A stretch of DNA of 64,000 nucleotides from Ichthyophthirius multifiliis (Eukaryota; Ciliophora; Oligohymenophorea; Hymenostomatida). The position numbers and the translations under genes were made by a program. This document shows positions 16,539-30,129 of this stretch, in pieces. The notes under the pieces are model-generated. The model saw only the letters and a list, made by a program, of their open reading frames with translations. It was not told the DNA's origin and searched no databases. Position 1 is the first letter of the stretch. Each line of letters begins with the position of its first letter. The stretch is from NCBI RefSeq assembly GCF_000220395.1, contig NW_004085910.1, positions 62,001-126,000 on the forward strand. The letters run 5' to 3'.

Positions 16539-17087
16539 ATTTAAAAAAATATATTTATATATATATATATGTATCTATATATATATATTAATCTTAGAAA
16601 ATATATTTATACCTTACTAAAAGCATTTCACCTGTAAATAAAGCAGGTAATTTAGTAGAAAAATCATTTACTTAAGTGATTTCAATCGTATAAAAATCAT
16701 TTTTATGTCCAGGTGTATGCAAAAAACATACACATAAATCACCTATAGATATTGGTTATAGCTCTTCTACATATTTATTGCTAAAGCCTTATTTTTCTTA
16801 TTCTTTTCCTGCAATTATTTCTAATTTAGGGTTATGTTTTAAAAATTATTCACTTTATTAATTCATAGGGCCGTTTGTTTATGTACATAAAATATGAGTT
16901 AATTTGCTATTTAATGTATTCTCTAATTATTTTATATATTCTATTGCATTTTCATATTCTCCAGGATCTATACTTATTAATTAATTTTTTTATGTATCAT
17001 GCACTAAATAACCTATATTTTTTATTTTTTAATTTTAATTTTTATTTTATTTTTTACCACAATAATTATTGTTTTACTTATAAACAT
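16119..17087 (-). CDS. Glyoxalase II-like metallo-beta-lactamase-fold protein lacking the metal-binding motif
   Basis: Glyoxalase II (hydroxyacylglutathione hydrolase) uses two metal ions bound by THxHxDH plus later His, Asp and His. This protein keeps the fold landmarks: YLVHD...ISIDPGE, LTHILCT, LHTPGH, PALFTGE, VFPGRDGE, ALDPNNN and CNPYLRI near the C-terminus. The main motif instead reads T-Q-T-N-G-P-M at residues 47-53, so all four ligand positions (48, 50, 52, 53) are changed. The bridging Asp is Glu (FTGE) and the last His is Arg (FPGRD). Only the TPGH His remains. The frame is clean, with introns 17013-17077 (65 nt) and about 16497-16614 that splice in frame, and TGA at 16119-16121. 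It therefore reads as a maintained pseudoenzyme rather than a dead gene. The start (complement 17085-17087) gives a 10-nt first exon, MFI, and is the weakest part. Confidence 0.85.
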
Positions 17088-17412
17088 AAATTTATTTTAA
17101 TAGTGTATGGTTTATAGCAGTATATGGATTAGAAATTTATGAAAAATATAAATTGCCTTTTTTATACAATTAAGCAAGATTATATTTTTAATGAACTAAA
17201 TATTTTTAAAATAGCATTTTTTATTTTATAAATAAAAATATAAAAAGGATATATTATATAAATTAAAATATAATTATTATTAATATTAATAATATTTATT
17301 TCAAAAAAAATAACAAAAACTTCTAAATATAAATAAAAAAAGATTATTATATTTAATCTCTCATAAAAATAAATATTTTATAATTTAGTATATGATAAAC
17401 TTAATTTATTTT

Positions 17413-17862
17413 TCAATCGCTCATTACAGAAGGAGCCTCTTCTTCATCAATTTTAGTCAATAAATTTGCAATTTAATTATCTAATAAATCTTTAAGTCTT
17501 AATTTCATACTATCATCAAGTTCTAATAAAAATTTAAATTTAAAAAAAATAAAAAAGATTAAAGTAAATAAAAATAATATTATATATACAATTTTCTTAA
17601 GCAAATTTCTATGCAAGTAATTCAGAAGTATCATTTTCATAAACGATAATTCTTTCAGTTTTATCTTTACCCAAGTTAACATCAACAAAAAGTAATGGTA
17701 CTCTTTCTTATGAGTTTTCTAATTTTTTTCTTTGAATAATAAAGATTAAAAATAAAAAAATTACTTTATTAATTTAATGATCTATTTTATTCATATTAAT
17801 GATGTGAAAAAAAATTATCATTATCATTTTAATTATCATTATCATAATCGATATAATTATCA

Positions 17863-17920
<58 letters not shown>

Positions 17921-20186
17921 ACTACATAAATTAATATTATTCATATTCTTTTTGTAATTGTAATTGATGCTTTTCAAATTATTCTTGTATTTATTAATCG
18001 TTTTGGAATATTTCTTTATTCTTTAAATTCTTTTAGCTTTCCTAATTTTTAATATTACTTATGCTATTACTATTACCATAACCTCTTGTAAACATTTATT
18101 ATTTTTCTTATCTTTATTTATTTCCTAATCTCATTCTTTCTATAGATTTGTCAATCTATTTAGGTGTAATATATATTTAATTGTTATTTTTTTTTGTATT
18201 TTTTGTAATTAATTCTGGTTAAAAAGTACATTCTTCGCAATTTTTTTCGAATTCTATTTCTTCTTTATCCCTATCTTTTTTTTAAAGTTTATTTTTATTT
18301 TTAGCAATTGAATATAACTCTAAACTTTTTTTCATTCCTCCAATTTATTAAGAGCAAATACTTTCTGATTATAATAGATTCTCATTACTTTTAATGTTTT
18401 ATTTATTTATTAATTAAGGATGAAATGAACAACTTTACTAGATAGCAATATCTTAGCAAGCTTATTTTTATAATCTTGTATTAATTTGAGCTTATTTTTA
18501 GTACATTAGCAGATCAACATGTGTGATTTTTCCATTAGCAGGTACTTTAACATTAATTTAATTATTTTCTATTAAATTAGCCGTTTCCTCTAACAATTTA
18601 TCTCTATAAGTATCTGCCATAACTTTAGATTTCGGCAAGATCGCTGGTTGATAATCAAACTCTTATTTAAAATTTGTTTTTTTCAAGGCTTCACTACTCA
18701 GCCTATTTCTATATAATAAATTAAACTCTTTTTGAACTAATTTAGCTTCTTATAAAGAAACAATCCAATTTCCAAATTAATCAATATAGCCTATTCTTGG
18801 TTTAGATAAAACTTCATTCAATTTGTTCGAAAAAAAATCTTATTAATTATTCATATTTTCATCTTCTTCCTATATATTTTATAATTAATTTTGTTAATTT
18901 TCCGATTAAAGCTAAAAACCGAAAATTCCTATCACAATAAGCAAGAATTAACATAGATTGCATTTAGAAATACTATTCTATTCATTTCCTCTTAAATTAT
19001 ACCATATATCATATATCAATTTTCTTTCTTAATGCAAATACACTGAATTTTTATCTGATAAATTATTATTATTATTATTAAGATATTTTTACAAAAAGTT
19101 CATTTTAGAAAGAATTTCACCCATTTAAATATAATCAATTTTTTCTTCTTTTTTATCAAAAACAACTTCATCGTATATTTCTTCGAAATCCCTAACGAAT
19201 TTTTGAGCGACGATTTATTCGTTTTTTCCTTAATTAAAAAAGCTTTTATTACTCATTTAAGATTTTTGTTTAAGACTATTTTATTCATTTTGTTATTTTT
19301 ATTATCTTCTTATTGCGTCTTAATATAAATTGTTTCCTACATCTCCTTTTCTTAATAAAAGTTTGCTTTTTTCATTTATTTACGGACAGCAATTTTTTTA
19401 AATGATTTCTTTCACATTTTCCTAAATTTGTAATTAATTTTATTTTTTTGCATGAGAAATATTAAATAGTCTATCATGAATTGGCTAAGAATAATAATCA
19501 GAACGTTTTGACTGAAGTATTTCTTCACTTTTTTAATTTATTTTAGGCACATAAGTATTTTCGCTTTCATTCATTTCGTTCTTTAAGTATTTTAACATAT
19601 TTACTTTATCATTTTATTATTTCTTAAATTTCTCTTAATCACTAAGGAATTATTAAAGGCTTCTTATTTCTTAGTTCTTAAATGTTTTTGGGGCAAAAGT
19701 GCAATTTTCCATTACTTTTTTTTCTAAATTTTAAGCCATTTATTCCTTATTTTCTTTCTAAATTATTGCTTCTTTATTCAATCGGTTAAAAATATTGTCT
19801 TTTTGTTTAAATTCTTTATTATCTGCAGAATTCAATTTTTAAATGTCTTAATATTAGTTTTAATAATTATTTTATTATTGCTTCCCATATGATAAATTTT
19901 CATATAGATTTTTAGCTTTACTTTAAATGGATTTATGACAAACCTTTTGTAGTATGATTTTGAGGAATGTTTTCTTTTATTTGAATATAATTATATTTAT
20001 TTAATGGCTTTTGTTTTGATTATATTAATAATATTCTTCCTATTCATCATCTTCAGATATATCAAAAGTATTAGGGTCTTCGTCTCCCTGTATTCTTTGA
20101 AAAGCTATCTCCCTCTAAATTAGTTTTTCATTATTTTCATTCCCAAAATACTAATCATGCGCTATTTTTGATGGTATAAATTACAT
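17413..20186 (-). CDS. Conserved ciliate protein with CTFxP-type motifs and C-terminal VNLGxGKTxRI-like domain; function unknown
   Basis: The start (complement 20184-20186) gives MQFIPSKIAHDQ followed by an acidic stretch (DEDPNTFDISEDDEQ). The middle is long, charged and Q/N-rich. Motifs of the form CSFHPQI and CTFQPEL occur, matching a Cys-x-Phe-x-Pro pattern repeated in a family of large ciliate proteins. An Asn run (about 17) lies in frame at 17865-17919. The C-terminus is the most conserved part: PLLFVDVNLGKDKTERI, then YENDTSELLAQKFAQEN, then a helix to a short acidic tail ending at TGA 17413-17415. Two introns fit near the end (17730-17764, 35 nt, and about 17523-17589). The C-terminal pattern occurs widely in protist proteins, but I know no assigned function. 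No enzyme motif or membrane span was seen. Confidence 0.75.
17865..17919 (-). repeat. (TTA)n microsatellite encoding an Asn run
   Basis: A pure trinucleotide repeat of about 18 units. It lies in frame within the gene on the minus strand, where it encodes a poly-asparagine tract of about 17 residues. It is probably length-variable. Confidence 0.85.
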
Positions 20187-21013
20187 ATATTTTATATGAA
20201 AGTTTTTTTATATATAATTTATTTTTTAAGGAAGAGATTATTTTTAAATTTTTTTTTTTTTTTAAAAAATACAAGAATTTAATTTATCACTTTTTAAAAA
20301 TAAATATATTTTTCGAGCGATTTATTATAATTAATAATAATTTTTTTAAACTATAGGTATGTTTTAATACATTTATTTATTTATTGTCAAATATTATAAA
20401 ATTATCATTGATTTAAATTCTCAATTATAATAATAATAACATATTTTTTTCAGTTAATTCATTTTAGTATGAAAAATATATTTTTTATCTTTATTATTTA
20501 CTATTTTATTTTATTTATACAAAATTTTACTTTAATTTAATTTTTTATTATTAAAATTAATTTGTATAAAATAAAGAAACAAAAATATATTTATTTTTCA
20601 AAAATTATATTTCTTTAATTTATTAGTTATTTTCTTTACCCCTATATATTATATTTCCATAAAGATTAAATATATTTATATATAATTTTTCTCAATACAT
20701 ATTAATTTAGTACTTAAATGATAATCTATTATTTTATTTTGCAAAAGACTTAATCAATATCTTTATTAAAAATATAAAGAAATAAAAAATTATTAAATGA
20801 AAGAAAACAAAATATAATATAATAAAAATATTATATATAAATAAAATAATTTAAAACAAAAAAAAATATTAAATAAAAAAAAGTTTTTTTTTCTAAAAAA
20901 AAAATAAAAAATAAACAAAATAAAAAAGAAAAAAATAATAAGAAAGGAAATAATCAACAAATAACCACTATTAAAACTTAAAAAAATAAAAAAAATAGAA
21001 ATTAATAAAAAAA
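20187..21013. other. Divergent intergenic spacer
   Basis: About 830 bp of A/T-rich DNA between the 5' ends of two divergent genes. No third gene or repeat of note is visible. Confidence 0.6.
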
Positions 21014-24010
21014 ATGGCTTTCCAATAATTATCAAATAGTTTAAGAAAATTAAGTAATGCAGAAAACGGAAATTAAATGTTTATAAATGAAAGTTTTTCA
21101 AGTGTATCAAATATATCAACTTTAGTGAATTATCCTCAAAGTAAAACATCTTAGATGATAGATGACTTCAAAACAATGATATATAACACATCTTTATACA
21201 AAAACATAGAAGAATAGAGTTCGAGAATGTTCAATAGAAACCAAATAACTTAATATAAGGGATTAAGTAAGGATATATTGCAAAAAATATAAATAAACTC
21301 AACTGAGTTTGATGACTACAAATTCAAAATAGCTCCTGATTTACAGGTATATACTCGTAACAAATTTAATAAATAAAGTAGTTAAGAAAGTTTACAATTA
21401 ATAAATTTGAACTAAGTTTTATTAGATTGCTATAAAGATGTCCCAAGCATATATTTTGATTCTAATTTCATTTTCGACTTTTAATGTTTATAACGAGATG
21501 TATTGAAAGTAATAGACTTCCAAGATAATCTCACAATGCATTTAGACGAAGTCGAAATAAATTTATTTTACCAAATTAACAATAAATTTAATGAATTTCT
21601 TGCAGTTATACTAAATCTGAATTCCATGCAAGAATTAATTGCTAATTGTCTATAAAAAATATAAAATATAAAAATTTTTAATTAAAATCTCAAAAATAAA
21701 CTTACTCATAAAGGCATCAGAATAGCCCAATTAAAACGCAGAATAGTAAATGTATAAAATGTTTTAAATTTATTACAATTAACCTAAATTCTTGATAAAT
21801 CAATGCCTACAATAAACTCTCTTATAAACACAAATAAATACTCTATTGCTGTTGATTTACTTTCTTAAAGTGAAGTCGAATATAATTCTAAATTCAAAAA
21901 AGTAACCGCTTTAAATAAATTTAAGGAGAATATCTTTCTTGCGAGATAAAGGCTTGAAAAAAATATAGCTTCTTCCTTTATTGATAAATCATTAGATTAT
22001 GTAATTTCAGAACTTAATTTTTTAAAAAACCCTGTTTCTACTTTATCTCATAAAAATAATATTAGAAGTAATGACAATTCAGTTGATAATTCAATTGACG
22101 ACAGTACTTATATAAATTAAACTATTACAAACGAAACTTTTGATTAATAGAATGTTTCTTAAATTGAAGAAAATAACAAGCTCTCGTAATTAAAATGGCA
22201 ACATAATTAATTTTAAATGTAAAAAAAAAAATATAATAGATATATAATTAATTCTTTTTTTAAAAAATAAATAAATAGAGATTAATAACTAGAAGAATCA
22301 ATATCAAGTATAGTGAATTAAAGTTATGATTTAGATAAATTTACTATAAGAACCTACAGGGTTAAACTCTTAGAAATGTTAAAAAGTTTTCACAAAGGCT
22401 TTTTAAATGATATGATAGACCTAATGGCTAATTAAAATGGTGCTATTTTGAAGCAAATTAATGAAGAAAATGAAGACTAAATAATGTTTAATTAGATGAA
22501 CTTAGATTTATTTATAAAGTTAGTTCTATTTTATTCCGAATTATTAAAAAGAGTAGCTATAAAATAAATAACTCTTAACAATACAATAATAAAAAATTTA
22601 ATTTAACATGTAATAACTTAGCTTTAGCAAAAAGAAGGTGATATAGATGACAGTATTAATGAATTTACAAAATTAAATGAAGTAATAGATGATATTAACG
22701 TCAATTCAGTTTAGTTATATTAATTTATAGATGATAAAATATCTTTTATGATAAATTAAAGAAAATACGAAGAAGAAGTATCCATTTAACATTTTCGAAA
22801 AGTAACAAAAGTATTTATTTTTTGGGAAGAATTTTATAACGAATTAACCCAATCTCCTGACAACCTAAAAAAATTCGAACAAATCTAATCTAAAAAATTA
22901 AAAAAAATACTTTTGAAATAACAAAACATGTAAAATAAGTTAAACCTAAATTATTTAAACAGTCTTCGTTAAGAAATGGAAAAAAAGTTCCTAGAATTAT
23001 TCCACAAACAGGAAATTAATACCCTAAAATAATTATTAGAATAAGAAAAATGGATTCCTTCTGATATTTAATTCGATTATTACGATATAATAAACTACAT
23101 AATAACCGAAAAACAACAAAAAAAAGATGAAGAGTAAGAATTATCTTCCCGAATTCAATATGATTTGTAAAAAATAGACATTAAAATTCTAAAAAATTAG
23201 CTAATTTTTAAAGACCAAAATTTTAAATTAACCTTCGCCTACTTAAATCTCATCAAAATGTCATACTCATATTTACACTTACTCCATTATTTAAAAACAG
23301 TACGCTTAAGTATTATAAATAAATTTTTCGAATTATACAAATTCTACAATTAATACTCATCTTAATTAATAATTGGAAAAGGAGCCTTTTAATTAGGAAT
23401 GGAGTAAATAACAGCCAAAAATTTATCTATCTCATCTTTATGTCTTATTTTTACAATAAAACTTCTACCATTTATTTAGACAAAAATAATTTCTTTATTT
23501 GAACAAAGCCAAGTAAACGTATTAATAGAATAAATAAAAAAAATAAACTAAGATTATTAAAACCATAATTAGTAAATTATAGATACTATAAGCTTTATTT
23601 TATGTGAAGAAATTAAAAAAAATTCTATATAAATCAAAGATTTAAACTGGAATAATCCAAAAGAAAATATCGTTATCCCAACTAAGTAAACAACTTCTGT
23701 TTTGCGTTCATTTAGGTCTATGCATAATGTTTTGATTGAGTTTTATGATAAAGAAGTTCTTTTGTAGATTTATAGTTTACCTTAATAATAATTACTCAAT
23801 TTTTATTTGGATGCATTTAAAAATGTTGAGATTAAAAATAAGCTAGGGGCTACGAGAATAAAAGATGAACTTAATTATATTGTAGAAGATATTTCTTAAT
23901 AAGATTGTGCAAAATTAGATCTTAACTTTCTCAAAGTATTTGAAGAATAAGCTGAAGAGATTATAAATGAAAGATGTTAAGATTTTATTTAAAATGATGA
24001 AGATAATTGA
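21014..24010 (+). CDS. VPS54: VPS54, GARP complex subunit
   Basis: Tethers endosome-derived vesicles at the trans-Golgi network as part of GARP (VPS51/52/53/54). One intronless frame of 998 residues (ATG 21014, TGA 24008-24010), close to the ~980 residues of animal VPS54. The N-terminal half has the amphipathic helices of a CATCHR tether (DVLKVIDFQDN, NLNSMQELIAN, IRIAQLKRRI, SKFKKVTALNKF). The C-terminal half carries the VPS54 signature: GKGAFQLGMEQITAKNLS, LLPFIQTKI, a W/N-rich strand, PTKQTTSVLRSFRSMHNVL, then LPQQQLLNFYLDAF and GATRIKDELNYIVEDI. The length and motif order leave little doubt. Lack of introns over 3 kb is unusual compared with the neighbours. Confidence 0.9.
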
Positions 24011-25715
24011 TTTTTTTAATTTATATTTTTATCTTTATAATATTAAATAAGAAAGGATTTTATTTTTTAATTTTATTATTAAATAGTTGTTATTATCTAT
24101 ATTCGTTTATTTTTTTGTTTTATTATTTTTTTGCAAAAAAAATCGATTTTTTTTAGTTTTATTATTTTTGACAAAAAAATCTTATTTTTTACTTATTTTA
24201 ATCTTATAATAAATGAATAATTCTTTATATTAAAATTTAAATATTTTTTTTTTTAAAGATAAAATAAGAAGTTTTTATAGTTAAATATTGTAGAAATAAG
24301 ATAGAAAAGAAAGACGATAAAAAGATTAAAATAAAAATTAGAAACATTGTGACAATATATTAAAATACGAAATCAATAATAAATTAAAGTTAAAATAATA
24401 AGATAATCATCCTAATTATTAATTAAAGATGAAAATAAATAGGAAGAGAAAAATAAATTAAAATACTAACTGTTCATTGAACAATAATAATAATATTGGT
24501 TTTAAAAAGTATTTATTATTTTAAATGTTAAAAAAATAAGTAATTTATATAAAAGTGCAAAAAAATAATATAATTTTGCATACAATTAATTTTAACAAAT
24601 AATTTATGATATAAATAAAATAAAAAAATAATAACATTCATAATTTTAGATTAAATAGATGAAAATTAACTTACTTAATTATATTAGATAGTATAAAAGC
24701 TACAAAAAATTAACAAAAGAAAAAAAATTTCAAAAGCACATTTAGAATTATATAAAACTAATATATTTTTCCTTTTTTTAAACATAAAAAAATAATTATT
24801 CAACAATATAATTTTAGATTAAAAAAGCTTGAAAAATAAATAATAAAGTTATATATACTTTATTTAAAATTCCATTTGAAAAAATCAAACTAATAAAGAA
24901 AAAAAAATATTTTATATTAAAATAAGTAAAGATAAATATATAAAGATGAATTCTACTAAATAATAGCAAAATGAACAAAGAATAAAAAAATTCGGAAAAT
25001 AAAAGTATGTAAAATTTTAATAACTTATTAAATTAATCGAATTAATTATAGAAATGATTAAAAGAAAAAAAAAATGAATTTAATGAAACTTTCATATTAA
25101 ATTTTTTGACAAAATGAAGCTATTTGGTGAAATAAAAAAATAAGAATAACATAATAAAAGAATTAGAATAATACTAATAGGAAATAACAAAAAATTACTT
25201 AAAATAAATATGAATGTTAGATATTTTATTTTTAAATAATACTTTTTTGTAACGTAAATCATCATTAATATTATTATTACCTTATACATTTTAACACATT
25301 TTTTTCCCAGTTGACACTTTTATCGGATTTCAAAAAGCTTTTAGTTTAATATGATTTTTTTTCTTACAAATTTCTTTTAATTAGTAAAAATAAATTATTA
25401 TTTGTTAAGAATTTTAATTATTTTGAGCAAATAATATAAAAATGTTCATATAATTTTATAATAAATAAAAATTTAATAAATTAATATATAATTATTAAAC
25501 ATATGAGCATATTGAACTTTTTATTTATTTAAAATATTTTAATATAAAATTCAAATTTCTTTAAAACAAAAATATTAAATTCACAATTATTATTATTTTA
25601 AATTTTTACAAATAATTAATATTATTTTAGATGATTTATTATAATTAAAAAATTAAAACATTAATTTATTCATAGGTATATAAATATCTTTAATTATTTA
25701 TAAATATTTTATATT
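24011..25715. other. Convergent intergenic region with one weak short frame
   Basis: About 1.7 kb between VPS54 (+) and the TMEM245-like gene (-). It is mostly A/T tracts. A short frame begins with ATG at 24946 (MNSTKQQQNEQRI..., about 44 codons to TGA near 25076) and has a possible GT...AG intron. The frame length is within chance for a one-stop code at this composition, so I do not call it a gene. Confidence 0.5.
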
Positions 25716-27789
25716 TCATGAACTATTTTTACTTTCTAATTATTCAGTAGATATATCCTACTAAGAAAAGCTTTATTTGGACTTTTGCTTATACTTCTTT
25801 CCATTTTCTTCCTAATTTTTTGTTTGATTTTTACTATTATCATTTTATTGCTATTATGGATCAATTTATGTTAAATAATTTTTAATCAAATCAATTAAAA
25901 TTAGAACAATGCAAATAATTAATGGTCCAAATATAATTCCTTTTAATTAAAAAACACTCATACCTAAAGCAACTGAAAGCCCTATTGATATATTTTAAAT
26001 AAAAAATAGAAGTAAAAAAAAAAGATATACCTATTAAATAAGGATGTGCAGTTAGGTTTTAAGAATAAATATGCTCAATAGCAATTCCACTAACATAAAA
26101 ATATACTAAGAAAAATAAAATAGACGTAATTATTTATCCATTAAAATATAAATACAAACAAAAAGGAATAGTAATAGTATATACAGGCATAACAGGAATT
26201 ATAGCTAAAATTGCAGCAATTATAGAAGCAATAAAAGTAAAAGGAAGTCCAGCAATGTCTAAGCATAACCAAGTTAATAAAATATGATAAGCAGATATTT
26301 TAAAAGTACAAATAAAAACTCCAGATATATTTTTTTACAATGTTTATTAGAATTAAATAGAATATTAATTATCACCAGGTATAATTTGTATACCATCGCC
26401 TAAGTTAAAATTTTCTGAAGATACTAAGTAATATAGTGCTGTAAAATAAACTAAAGTTTATAGTAAATAATCGATTAGTATAAATATTATTGATAAAATA
26501 GATGAGGTCGTTGAAACTATGAATTTTTATAGATTTAAATAAAGATTAGCAGAAACATTTTTAAAACTATCAAAGAATTTAACTTATAACTTTAAAATAT
26601 AAATATTTTTTTTTTTATAAATATACAATATATATATACATCTTATATATTAAGTTCCATAGAAGTAGCACTCAGTTCTAGATAACAAATTAACATGGTT
26701 ATATCTTAAAAATAGGTCTTAATGAATTAAGGAATATAATTATTATCAACATAATGCTAATAATTAAGTTAACATTCATGTATTTTTTTTTTCATTTTTT
26801 TAGTTTCTTAAGTTTCATGTATATTAATTTCACTATTGTCGAAATATTTATTAGCTAATCCTATTTGTATTTATTTAAATATTATTATTAATTATTTGAA
26901 TAATTTATAAAAGTAATAATAAAAAAGCACTTGCCTTAAAATACTTAAATTATTGGTAAATAGTTAGATTAATTAATATAAGTGTCTAATTTATTAACTT
27001 ATTACAATAATTCTTTTTTTATAAAATTTTCATCAAGTTTGTCTTTAACCCCTACCGATTCTAAATAACTATTTATATTTTCCATTTGTGTCAGCAAAGT
27101 TTGTTCAGTCTTATTTTTCATATCATACATGTCATAGATACATAACCCACTTAAAGTAGCAAGCACAAAAATTACAATAAAAACAAATCCTACCATACAT
27201 AATGCAGAAACAATAGAATTTATTTAATCTTGATTTTATTTTATTTTTTATAATTTTGCATTTTTTTTTTATACAAATATAGCATCTATTAAATATCCAT
27301 ATATTTAAATTACAAAAACAATTAAAAACTAAATAAGACAAAAAAAAAAAAAAAATTAAACAGAAACGAATAATCCTAATTTGAAAATAAAAATATAGAT
27401 GATAACTAATAAAAACAAACAATAAATATCTTTTGTAGATTAAATTAAAAAAATTTAATAGAATTAAAAATAATATATAGTTTCAAAGGATTATCTTTTA
27501 TTAACAATATAAATCCATATATCCAATTGACAAAAATATAAAAAAAACTTCTTTTAAGCATATTCTATTACTAATTTTTAGGATAATTAAATTCTTAAAT
27601 AAATAAAACTAATTAATCTTTTAATGGCTTAAGCGCAAGAGCTGATATAGAAGCCAAAAATAAAGAAGTCATATAATCTTTTAAAATAAAATAAGCAACA
27701 TATAAAAAAGAACATAAAACAATTAGAAAAATGTTAGAAAAAAGATTTGTAAATATTTAGGTTTATATACTTGTAATTGATTTAATCAT
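25716..27789 (-). CDS. TMEM245-like multipass membrane protein (AI-2E transporter family fold)
   Basis: The start (complement 27787-27789) gives MIKSITSIQTQ and two early membrane helices. FLASISALALKPLKDQL follows and matches the repeated 'inner' motif of TMEM245 proteins. The central part has further membrane spans (MVGFVFIVIFVLATLSGL) and a loop with NINSYLESVGVKDKLDE. The C-terminal AI-2E-type domain has WLCLDIAGLPFTFIAS, AAILAIIPVMPVYTI, LVYFYVSGIAIEHIYSQ, AHPYLIGLSVALGM and LKGIIFGPLIICIVLI. A hydrophilic Q/K/N-rich tail follows, to TGA 25716-25718. Several introns interrupt it, including one inside the last domain at about 25998-26032. The molecular function of eukaryotic TMEM245 is not established; prokaryotic relatives export small molecules or ions. 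The family call rests on the HPYL...GP C-terminal pattern. Confidence 0.85.
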
Positions 27790-27791
27790 AT

Positions 27792-27838
<47 letters not shown>

Positions 27839-27842
27839 TTAT
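27790..27842 (+). repeat. (TTTA)n microsatellite
   Basis: About 13 tandem copies of TTTA directly upstream of the start codon of the TMEM245-like gene (minus strand), so in its promoter or 5' leader. Confidence 0.9.
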
Positions 27843-29005
27843 TTTATTTTTTATTTTTTTTAATATTTTATTTATCATTTTATTTATTTTATATTTATAT
27901 TACTATTTCAATTAATTTTTTTTTTTTTATTTATTATATTTTCTATATATTTATCTTAATTTTTTTTTTTTAATTTATTATTTATTATATTTATACTAAT
28001 TTTTTTTTTCTTTTCTTTTTTTATTTAATTTAGTATTAATATTATTTTAGATATTTATTATATAATTTTATACTTTTTTTTAATTTATTTTTTTATTTAT
28101 TGCTTTTTTTTAATATTTTTTTTATATCAAATAATCGTGTATTTTTATTTTTAAAGAATGAATTTATTATGTTAATAAATTTTATTCTTGTTTTTTTCTT
28201 TTTAATTAATTTATATATTTTTAAATAATTAAGCTAATTTTAATTATATAAATTTAAAATATTATTCATACATTTATATGTAAAAATTAATTTTTACAGG
28301 GAAATGTTAAATTCTGTAAATTAAATTCAAATTAAATCAGGATAAAATATTTATTAAAAATTTATTTAAATATAATATTAATAAAAGAATTAATATTTAA
28401 TTTAATTATTATAAAATAATTTTAAAAATATTTATTTTTGTCTTTTAATATATATAGATTTTCCTATAAAGAAAATATTATTAAATATTTTGTAAAAATA
28501 TAGTATTTTATTTAAATTATATTTTTCATTAAAAATTTTAATTATTATTTAAATAATAAATTTAAGTTAAATTAAAAATTTTTTATATAATGCAATTTTT
28601 ATTGTTGAAAAAATAATTCAAATTTAGATTTCATTTTACTAAATATAATTTTTTTTTCAATATATATTTTATTTTATTTTTTTTAATAGATAATTCAAGT
28701 TTTATTTATTCTGTGAAAAAAAGATATTAATTCGAGCTTTATTAATTAAAAAAATATTATTTATTTAAAATATTTAATATATATCTTTTTAAAAATTTTA
28801 CATATTAATAAAAAAAAATATAAAAATGAATAATATAAAACTTAATATATATATAAAAAAAAATTAAATAAAAATTATACTGGATTTAAATATTTACTAT
28901 TGAGATTTAAATTTTAGATATTTTATTTAATTTGCTTAAAATTACTAATTAAAATAACTTCAGTTATATTGTAAAATAATAATAGATAAGAATATAATTT
29001 TTATT
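27843..29005. other. Intergenic spacer, T-rich then mixed A/T
   Basis: About 1.2 kb. The first 300 bp are strongly T-rich on the plus strand (T runs with TTTATT units). The rest is mixed A/T. No coding frame or RNA gene was seen. Confidence 0.6.
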
Positions 29006-29723
29006 TCAATTTATTTATTAAGGGAAATTTTATTTTGTTATTTAATATAAATTTGGGTTTTATATTCTTAGAATATCAGACACACTTTGCTAAAGAAAAT
29101 TTTTAATACTTGTATCTGCCTTATTTTAAAGTAAGTAAAACAAAGTATTTTATTAATTAAACTATGCAGCTTTCATTAGAGGTGTTTCATTGCCCTTTTT
29201 ATTTATATATTAAAACTAAAATAAATATAAATAAAATACAGAAGTTTATGCATTAATATTAGCACCTTTTTTAATTAATGATTTTAAACACTCAATATTG
29301 CCACTCATAGCTGCATAATGTAAAGGCGTTCTTTAATTCTTTTTATTTATTTATTATATTTAATAATAAATCAATATTTATATAATCGTGAGTTATATAT
29401 ATATATAATTTAGATAATATATTTACTATATCTCTAATATCTATAATCGGATTTTATTCCAATAGCCCTTAAATTATATTAGACCTCCCATATTATGCAT
29501 TTATATGTAATAATGTTAACTTTAAATATGGATTTACAAAAGTATTAATATCATAATTTGGAAATTTCGTATAAAGTTCATTAATAAGTTATGCTACACT
29601 TTGTTCATTCATACTATCTTTACTTATATACTCCCAAATTCTTTTGTTTATATTCTTTTTATGTATTTATTAATTAATTTATATAAAATGATAATATTAT
29701 ACTTTTAATTAATTATCGTCCAT
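29006..29723 (-). CDS. Small ankyrin-repeat protein
   Basis: The start (complement 29721-29723) gives MDDNQLK, then an intron, then a helical region (RIWEYISKDSMNEQSV). Degenerate ankyrin repeats follow. The first is LTLLHINAQYGRSNIIQGLLEQNP. The second is near-consensus: RTPLHYAAMSGNIECLKSL, then KKGANINA. The third is GNETPLMKAAQFNQQNTLFYLLQ, then NKADTSIKN. The protein ends ...QNFPQQIN at TGA 29006-29008. Introns with clean borders lie between the first and second repeats and between second and third. With three repeats and about 160 residues it is a short binding module; the partner is unknown. No other domain is present. Confidence 0.85.
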
Positions 29724-30129
29724 TTTTTTTTTATTTTTAATAAAATACTTATCAATAAATTAAAATAAAAAAATTACAAAGCATTTTAAATATTTGGAAG
29801 AAAAAAAATTGAGTGTTATTTAACAAAATAAAATTTGTAAATATTTAAAAATATATATATATATATATATATATAAATATAAATTTTTAAATACTAAAAG
29901 ATAATAAATTGTTACTTATATTTCATTAATTTCTATTTAAAAAATAAAATAAAAACAAATATATAAATAAATAAAATATTAAATGTATATTTATTTCTAT
30001 ATACTTTTAATTTATTTTTAAATTTATTATAATTATAATTAACATTTAATATTTTTTTAGAAAATTATTATTATACCTATTAACAAATCTTACTAAAATT
30101 TTAAATAAATAAAAGATCTAATTTTAAAA
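29724..30129. other. Divergent spacer with short (AT)n tract
   Basis: About 400 bp between the ankyrin gene (-) and the FKBP-like gene (+). It contains a short (AT)n run near 29851-29873 and nothing else recognisable. Confidence 0.6.

Noticed and set aside
16875-17117. 80-codon plus-strand frame MFMYIKYELICYLM
   Set aside because: It lies antisense to exons and an intron of the glyoxalase II-like gene and has only hydrophobic A/T-driven composition.
24946-25078. Short frame MNSTKQQQNEQRIKKFGKQK, superficially like a small RAMP4-type ER protein
   Set aside because: No downstream exon encoding a membrane helix could be joined in phase, and the length is within chance.
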